DNA from: Phyto melanocephala
Lineage: Eukaryota; Arthropoda; Insecta; Diptera; Rhinophoridae
Length of the DNA: 64,000 nt
Assembly (NCBI GenBank): GCA_941918925.1
Contig: OW799233.1
Location: forward strand, 133,020,333-133,084,332
Direction of reading: 5' to 3'
In this document: in pieces, positions 56,719 through 64,000 of the stretch
Numbering within the stretch: position 1 is the stretch's first letter
How the letters are laid out: the number at the start of each line of letters is the position of its first letter
Program-made: the position numbers and the translations under genes
The notes under the pieces: generated by a model
Seen by the model: the letters and a program-made list of their open reading frames with translations, nothing else
Told to the model about the DNA's origin: nothing
Database searches by the model: none

Positions 56719-57744
56719 ATTAAAATGTATTTATTTTTGTGTATCGACAGCAAACCAAATATTTAGTGAGTGTTATCACGGAACCTGAAAATTGAGTGCA
56801 GATGAATCTATGCGGCAATTCAAGGGTACAAAAGTAAACAATACCCATAAAACTTTCTTAAAAAAGTGGTCAAGTAATGGTGCTAAGCTGATTAGAGAGG
56901 TTTAAAAATATTTATTATAAACCAAGCGGAAAGTAGTAGAATCTGGTTTGGGGGAAAGATTAGTATTGGAGTCGGCTAAATAAGGATATTAAAATTAAGA
57001 ATTATGATTTTCTATTTCTTTACTTAAATAATTAAAAAATTTATAAAACTTTTGGATGAGGTACAGTAAGATCAAACCGTGAGGTTATTTCCTGTAACAT
57101 AGTAGTGGACACAAAATAAATTGGAGGCTACTAAAAGGGGAGAGATAATAAATTATTTTATTTTGTTTTAAACTCTAATGACAATGAGGAATCTGTTATT
57201 TTACGAAATAGAAGAATAAACCAATTCTACCGTTATTTGCCCTATTTCCGTCAAGAAATAAAACTTATCTTTAGGAGGTGTTGACACCGTTGATCGGTGA
57301 AAAGTACAACCCTGTTGAGTTTTTATACATGCGCTTATAGTAGAAATACCTTTTTTCAAAGGTCTCAGACTACAAAAGATCTGTCAAGGAAAAAGTTAAC
57401 AACAAAAGACTATGTTTCAAGTCCTTGTTTAAAAAAAAATATAATAGACGTCTTTACATTGAAATATGCTAGGCTTGGTAACAGAAAAATTTATTGGTTA
57501 GCGTTTGTGGAGAGAAGAAGGATATGTGAGGTACATATATAGTATGAAGAACATACAATCGTTGCATTATTCCAAGTGTTCTCACTGTGATATTTTTTTA
57601 TACATGAACGAAAAGAAAAACTATTTTCTAAATATCATAAAGCAAATAATTAAGATTTTCCTATATTATTATTATTATTTTCATTTATGACACTAAATAA
57701 TAGATTTTAAGTAATAAATGGTATCTTAATATTAAATTAATTGT
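56719..57744. other. unannotated stretch
   Basis: No gene or element is recognised. The open frame at 57297-57542 shows no known domain. Confidence 0.45.
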
Positions 57745-58310
57745 GAAACAAAATATCGGCCAATTGATCGCTACGGCATCGGCGGTATACTTCTATAAGC
57801 CCATATTCTCAATGACACATGGATATTATTGTGATTCAATGTCGTTAATATTCCAAATCATATAATTTTTTATGTTTTTATGTTTATTTTATGTTTTTAT
57901 GTTGTCTAAATATCAAATCAAATCATAAGATCATAACAGCCAAATAATATCGCCACGAACGTGAGATAGCACGGCCATTGAATTTCTCGTTTAAAAAAAA
58001 AACTAATGTTTCGTTGGCTGTGTAACATCCTATTGGAACCAAATATCGTCCAGATTTATTTCTTTAATTTTTGGCCATAATAAGTCCGTTATCATCTCGA
58101 GATGGCAACCACCATTCAGGGTAATTGCTCGGACTATTTAATTTTCGAAGTAATACGCTGATGACGCCGCCAGCCTTTAGACCACAGCAAACAGTCACTA
58201 TTTGTGGAACAATGACTAGCGAATTTTCAATTGCCCAAATAAATCAATTCTACTTGTTAATGAAATCTCTAAGGTGAAAGACGAAGCACGTCGCTGAAGA
58301 CGTTTTTCTT
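57745..58310 (-). pseudogene. mariner-like transposase, C-terminal half relic
   Basis: Read on the minus strand from about 58310, frames give IVTVCCGLKAGGVIS, then EINLDDIWFQ-stop-D (region of the second catalytic Asp, with the second Gln of the usual QQD replaced by a stop). NSMAVLSRSW-type sequence follows, where the ISRNGDINW stretch is expected. At the end come VIENMGL and YRRCRSDQLADILFH, the family's C-terminus. The segment with the third Asp (DLTPLDYFLWG-like) is deleted. Several frameshifts and stops are present. It is the same type as the relic at 1-420. Confidence 0.75.
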
Positions 58311-59670
58311 TGTAAATAAATTATATGTTAAGACCACAATCATAAAATTCAATCACGGTATGTTGCTCTTAGATTTTGATATTTTTTTTTTTGTATATAA
58401 CGAAGTTTTTTGTTAAGTGTATTTACTTAAACGCATTTAAAAAAATATTTTGTAGTTAAAAAATCTTAAAAAAAGTATTTCTTGTACGCCAGTTAAATGC
58501 TTTTAAAACGAAAGTATAAAAATAAATTACGTTTAATGTCCTTTTACAATTAACATCAAATTATTTGATGGTCTTAATTGATATTTAGTTACGCTATCGT
58601 TTATTAAATATTGACATAAGAAGCGCGTTATATGTAATATGATCTTCTGTCCAGCATCTTTTATTGTCAAATTCTGGTGGATTAACTTCTAATGCAATTA
58701 TTTTAGAAGACACAAGTTAAGGATACAAGAATTAATATTTAAGGCGAAATTGGCGTGAATTTCTGTGTATTTTCTTTAAACCTTTTTCCACATCAGTAGC
58801 AGTTGTTGATGATAAATGATTGATTTTTCACATTTTGACAGATAAAAGAATTTTTAAAAAGTTTCTTGTGCTGATACGTCTTTTGCTCTAAAAATCTTTG
58901 ACTTTTCATTATTTTCAGCTTAAAACTTACTTGCTTGTTTGGTTGTTAACATGTTACGCAAAATACTCAAAGTGAAGTGAGTACCTTAAAAAATCATAAA
59001 AATTTGAAACACATTTTTGTTATTGAACACACCTAATAAATGCTATTGGAAGTTATAATATTATTGTTAACTATTTACTCTGTTTATTATTTTCGTAGAG
59101 AGCTTTATGCATATAATCCTTTCATAACGTAACTATTTATTTAAGTCCATTTTTATTAAAAATAAACGACAGTAGTTGTAATTAAATTTATAATTTCTTA
59201 AAAAGCTATTTATTAGGAATATTATTGAAATCTTTTGTCTAATAAAAAAAAAAAAAAAAAAATCACCAAATTTTCTAAAATAGTAAATTCTCGATAAAAT
59301 TTATTTTTTTCGTAAATACATAAGTAAATTTTGTTTTTGTTTTCATTTATTTTAAGTAAGATATTAAATATGACATTCAAACTTTGTAGATTTATAAGAT
59401 ACTAAAGCTAAAAAAAATGTGTTCTGGTTATAAAGCATTTGAAATCGTAAGTAAAGAATTCATTGAAAATTTAGGTACAGCACCAACTGCCTGTTAAGTT
59501 CAAAACAAAATAAATATTTTAAGAAATTAGTAAAAATCTTTCTATTGGTGTTCTAGAAAAGCGAGTAAATATGAGTGACACCTGTGGTTTTCGTTTGTAA
59601 ATCAGAAATTTCCAAAGCTAAGTAGGTATATGACTGTAAATTAATTTATATATGTAGGAACAGCTTAATA
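58311..59670. other. unannotated AT-rich stretch
   Basis: No gene or element is recognised in 1.4 kb. A poly(A) run lies at about 59246-59262. Confidence 0.5.
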
Positions 59671-60213
59671 GCCTTTTTACACTTGCTCACATCTTTCATC
59701 TTCCATAAAATCAACAAGATGTTAACATCTTCCCATATGAATTGTACGTGTTTGTGTGTCAACATTTCTCAACATCTTTTAAAAATATTCCTAACTCATT
59801 TTGTTTCACCCAACATCTTTCGATTATTTTAGTGTCTTCACTAGAAAAAAAATATTGTTGCAAACATTTACATGGCATTACTAGAAAAAAATTACAAGTG
59901 CCAAAAAAAAAAATAAATACATACAACGAGTAGACTTGAAATATGTCGTATAAAATAAGATATCTAATTATATTCATTCTTTAATAAAATCCGCATATTG
60001 TAATAATAATTGCTCTCCAAGGGCAATAATTAATACAGTTAATACAGAATTTTTAAATCCATTTTTTTTAATTTTTATATGCGCGAACATGTAAAATAAA
60101 TACGATGGCAGATGAAAGATGAAGGATGAGAGATGTTGCAAATGAAAACAAGTTTTTATCATTTTCAACATCTTCAATGCATTCCCCTAAGATGTGAGCA
60201 AGTGTAGAAAGTC
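59671..60213. mobile_element. TA-flanked MITE with ACACTTGCTCACATCTT ends
   Basis: The left end GCCTTTTTACACTTGCTCAC and the inverted right end (GTGAGCAAGTGTAGAAAGTC) agree at 23 of 25 positions, and each is flanked by TA. Inside, AACATCTT motifs repeat near the left (59714, 59770, 59811) and AAGATGTTG or its inverse near the right. It is non-coding; short frames over it are chance. TA flanks suggest a Tc1/mariner-type MITE. Confidence 0.82.
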
Positions 60214-61329
60214 TAGTTTACATTTTTTACAAGCTCTAGTCAGCATTATGGTCTAAATTTTCATTATCTAAATTAAGAGTGTATTTTTTTACAACAAAAT
60301 GAAACGCTACACTCTTGTTTATTAAAAGGAAACAAAACAAAGTTTAAAAAGTATATAAAAGCAACAATAAAGGTTTTATGAATAACTCGACCGATCTTAC
60401 ATTTCCGCAATTTGCAACAATTTTAGCCACCTTGTTTGTTAAACTTATTAAATTAAAAAAGAATATATATTTTAAGGACATGGTTTTCCTTATCATATTG
60501 CCCACTGTATCAGCATGGCAACAAAATCTCAATTTTAAACTCATGCACTTCATGAACCATAATATTATTTTTACATCAAAATAATTTATTTATTTTATTC
60601 TTTAGTTTAATTTTTTGTGGTTGTTCTAGTACAAATATTTGTTTTTACTATATAATTAATGAGATTTACGTAAAACCTTACAAATTATTGAAGCATTACT
60701 TCACCTTGTTAATTTGCATACACACAAAATAAATATTTTGCTGTTGTATTTGAATTCATTGAAATATTCTAAATAAAATCTTAAATTTGTAAAATTTCGA
60801 AACACTTAGAACATTTAGTAACATTTTAGCAGGTTATGTTTAATGCTTCTTGGGTTAACCTAAAGTATAAGTAGGAGAGAGCAAATGCACACAGTAACGT
60901 TTTTGTTTAGTTAAAACAAATTTAGAAATAACATTTAGGGTTCTTTCTCTTCCAAGGGATTACTAAAGGAGGAAATATTTTTACAAAAACTTTTAGAAGC
61001 TTAAAAAATGTTAGTTCTTTTTAACTTTTCCAAGACGTTTCTGAGATATAAATTTCTTTGTATTAAAATCTAGTTTTTCGGTTATGAGTATCCTAAGTTA
61101 ATAACAAAACATAACGATGATTTGCTAGTAAAAATTGCATGGAAAATTTTTTAATTAAATCGGTAGTAACAGCAGCTTTCGTAGGCATAGTTAAAGCAGA
61201 AGCAGCAGATAAGTTTGAAAAAAAAACGATCTAAGGCAACATCTTGAGTACTAGAACTATTGTCATAACTAAACTAATCTGGCAAGTGTGATGCACGCCA
61301 CACTCAAAATTTAAAAAAAATTAACTATT
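60214..61329. other. unannotated AT-rich stretch
   Basis: No gene or element is recognised. The paired opposite-strand frames at 60344-60584 show no domains. Confidence 0.5.
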
Positions 61330-61920
61330 ATACATATGAAATTAACTCAGTTTAAGATTTTGAAGAAAGAAAATGTTTCAGCAGCTACAGAAAAAATTTT
61401 ATCTACGCCAATGAACATAACCCATGATTGCCTTGGGCATTTGGTTGGTGCGAGCAAAGGTCTTGCATGGCGTCAAGTCTATAAACCCTCAAAGGTGTAT
61501 GGAGGTAACCACTTTCAGACAGGCTTAGAAGGATATCAAAGAAATTATTGGAAGTAGTGCAGTAAAGGTACTCGGATTTATGTTGGGTAAAATGAGATTG
61601 ATTACTGCGTTGGTTATAGGACACGGAATCCTTAAATATTATGAAGAGGATGCAGATGATAATAAGAGGCGAGGATGGTAAGGAAAGATTGAGGATCATG
61701 GTAGAGCACACATTATGTATAAAGAGATGCTAGAAATTGCAAAGGATTGTACGATAAGGAGTGACAGTACTCACCAGCAGACAGTAGGCAGTAGGAACTC
61801 GATGAAAGATCCTTTGCCTTTTAACAGCCTTGAAATTATCATCGAAATTTTGGGCAGAAAAAGAACCAAAAATATTAGTGGGCTGCTTAAATTTTCCTCG
61901 TACTCATTAAAATGACTTTT
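61330..61920 (+). pseudogene. possible LINE relic
   Basis: MRLITALVIGHGILKYY (about 61591-61641) resembles the LRLITGLLTGH stretch before the C-terminal knuckle of RNase H LINEs, but no Cys-rich knuckle follows and the flanking frames show no other motif. This could equally be chance. Confidence 0.2.
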
Positions 61921-64000
61921 TAAAATTTTTAAAAAAATATACAATTTAATTAATAACCACTCCTTGCTAATAACAACAATAAGAAAACAGTAACAGATAC
62001 AGACTCATATATTCGAAACATTAACAACTCAAAGATAAGAAATATGAAACGCCAATAGGAAACACACAATTCAGCTGTAAGTCTGATACTGTTTTACAGG
62101 AAATGTTGCCTGTTTTTAACACCGAAATGTTAAAAAAAATTTTACTTGATTTATTTTTTTAACTATAGTTACATGCAAAAAAAATAATGTGGCTATTTAC
62201 TTAACAAAATTATTGTATTTATGTTAGGGCAGACTTAAAAATCAGACTTAATATGACAGGTACTATCCTAACAATGATCCATGCTTTGATACTTTATAAA
62301 ATCACAAGTGTATTGTATTTTGTTCTACACTGGTAGTGCTGATTTTTTGTATGGGATTACCAAGATCTATAAAATAATTAACTGCTTTAAAATATTAGTT
62401 ACCAATATATATTCTTTCTGCTTTTTTCTTGATTTTGTTTGTTTATTGATACCTACATCTTTGTTTACTTCCTTACCATTGTTCGCTGACTAGTTTTCAA
62501 TATTCCCAAACACTGCTCTTATTTCTTGCCATGTATAACAAAAAATAATTATTTCATCGCTGTAAAACTTATATATTCTACTAATAAATGACACACTATT
62601 GTCTGAAAGTTCTTTTGTCATTAAATGGCTAGAATAGATATTTTCCAATTTTAACAATTTATCTCACAGTCGTGCTACAATTACTTTTGTATAAACTGAG
62701 CTCTCGAAAAATGCTTTGAAATAAGATAATATAAAAGACCTATGAAGTAACGTTTGTTGGCCCTTTGGGATTGCAATAATATCTGGACGATCGTAGATTT
62801 TTAAGGTCCCAACTATTTCGAAGGCTTTTGTGTTTAGTCCTTATATGTGCGAGAAGATACGGATTTGATCGAAAATAGAAGTTGTTTTATTAGACGATAA
62901 ATATTTGGTTGACTAGAAAATATTTCAACTCAGCAAAGTATTTTATGTGACTAAAAACAGGATTTTATAAATTGTTATTCATTTTCTTCTACAGGATAAT
63001 ATGCACGTAGAGACATAAAAGTAGATATGGTTGATGACGTAGATACTTATGTCATAATTTTAATTATGTGGGAGTTGTTTCTTCTTCTGCTTCAAGCCAG
63101 TAATTTTGAAAGGAATAAGAAAAATATTTTTATTAAAAGTCTAGCAGGGAATAGAGACAAATCTGTTAGGTTATTGCTTGACCATAAACTGCCCTCAGCT
63201 ATAAAAAATTCAAAACTAAATTCTAAAACAATTTTGTCAAAATACCCAAAGAGCACGTTCTTCCAGCAAGTTTATTGAAGAAATATGCTTTGAAATTAAT
63301 AATATTTTTATATCAATTTTTTTTTCCAACGTATAGTGACCAAAACCTCAAAAAATTTAAGCGCTTTCATTAAACGAATATTTTTAATTTTATAAATCCA
63401 AAGTGTTTCATATATTCCTCATATATTTCGCACTTTTTTGTAATACCATTGATTTTACTACTTGTAAATATAAGAAGGACATTACGAAAGACAGACAGAC
63501 ACAAATTCCTTAAAGCGGTAATTTGTATTCTAGACCATTATCTGTAATAACGATACAAAATTGTCTTCAAAACATTTTAAAATTATAAAAATTTTTTTAA
63601 ATCTTATTAAAAGTATAGATTCAAAAATATTAATGACGGAATTTATTGTTTTAGGTAACAATACTTAGAAAAAATCCTCCTTTTTTGCTTTTACATATTC
63701 AGCTTAAGTTAATCTCTTTACAATAGACTTATTTATAAAAATTAATTAATAATATTTATTGTTAGAGGCGAAAGCCCAAGTAGCTAGTCCTCAATTCATA
63801 TACATTTTTTGTAAATTAACTTTACAATAAATAAATAATAAATAAAATAAATAAAAATTTATTTGTTGAAAAAAAAGTCCTTAAACTGATGCATTTAATG
63901 TGTTTACTGCCATCATAAATTTCAATCAAACTTTTTTTATCCGTTAATGATAAGAGAAACTTTATTATTATGTCTTTATAATTTCTAAGAAACATTTTTA
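61921..64000. other. unannotated AT-rich stretch
   Basis: No gene or element is recognised in the last 2 kb. AGACAGACAGACAC at 63490 may be a trace of a GTCY tract. The frame at 63027-63278 shows no known domain. Confidence 0.5.

Noticed and set aside
60344..60584. Paired opposite-strand frames of about 69 codons
   Set aside because: No domain, no repeat and no start context; chance frames in AT-rich DNA.
61336..61915. Three short frames as a split host gene
   Set aside because: Only a weak LINE-like stretch is visible; no splice sites or domain link them.

Overview
The window looks like intergenic or intronic DNA from a higher (cyclorrhaphan, probably calyptrate) fly. It is very AT-rich. 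No host exon, tRNA, rRNA or bacterial-type operon could be recognised on either strand. The fly assignment rests on the repeats: mini-me/DINE-1-like elements with (GTCY)n tracts, mariner-like transposase relics, Helitrons with A|T insertion sites, and RNase H-encoding non-LTR retrotransposons with a C-terminal CCHC knuckle. The species cannot be named from this sequence.

Layout. 1-6700: mariner 3' relic, a Helitron built of ~121-bp tandem units, a 2.4-kb mini-me/DINE-like element carrying an internally deleted mariner, and a decayed LINE. 7.8-18.1 kb: a TA-flanked MITE, a 5'-truncated LINE with a 12-bp target-site duplication (TSD), small mini-me relics, and a LINE relic split by a MITE. 20.8-28.4 kb: an inverted second copy of the first Helitron, a 1.3-kb AT-only degenerate array, a second Helitron family, and the second composite mini-me+mariner copy. 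30.9-34.0 kb: a LINE tail, a Helitron retaining the C-terminal part of its helicase, and a defective mariner with both ends. 34.6-43.6 kb: a mini-me cluster with a nested hAT-like element, an inverted pair of another DINE-like family, a LINE inserted in an unknown repeat, and a broken hAT transposase. 44.7-53.6 kb: mostly unannotated, with a Helitron end, mariner relics, and a MITE inside a tandem repeat. 53.8-56.7 kb: two young, nearly identical LOA/I-like LINE copies, the only long open reading frames in the window. 57.7-64 kb: one more mariner relic, one MITE, then sequence with nothing recognised.

No gene system operates here. The interest lies in the order of events readable from the DNA. 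Four LINE copies have plausible TSDs of 8-13 bp. Several insertions can be checked against empty sites within the window. One mariner deletion derivative has been multiplied as a passenger inside a mini-me-like element. A GC-rich GTGGGCGTGGC-type motif recurs in otherwise unrelated element families. I found no convincing novel gene system; the least explained items are the unknown three-copy repeat (13.5, 39.3 and 51.4 kb), the recurrent GC-box motif, and a 19-bp palindrome at 44.78 kb.
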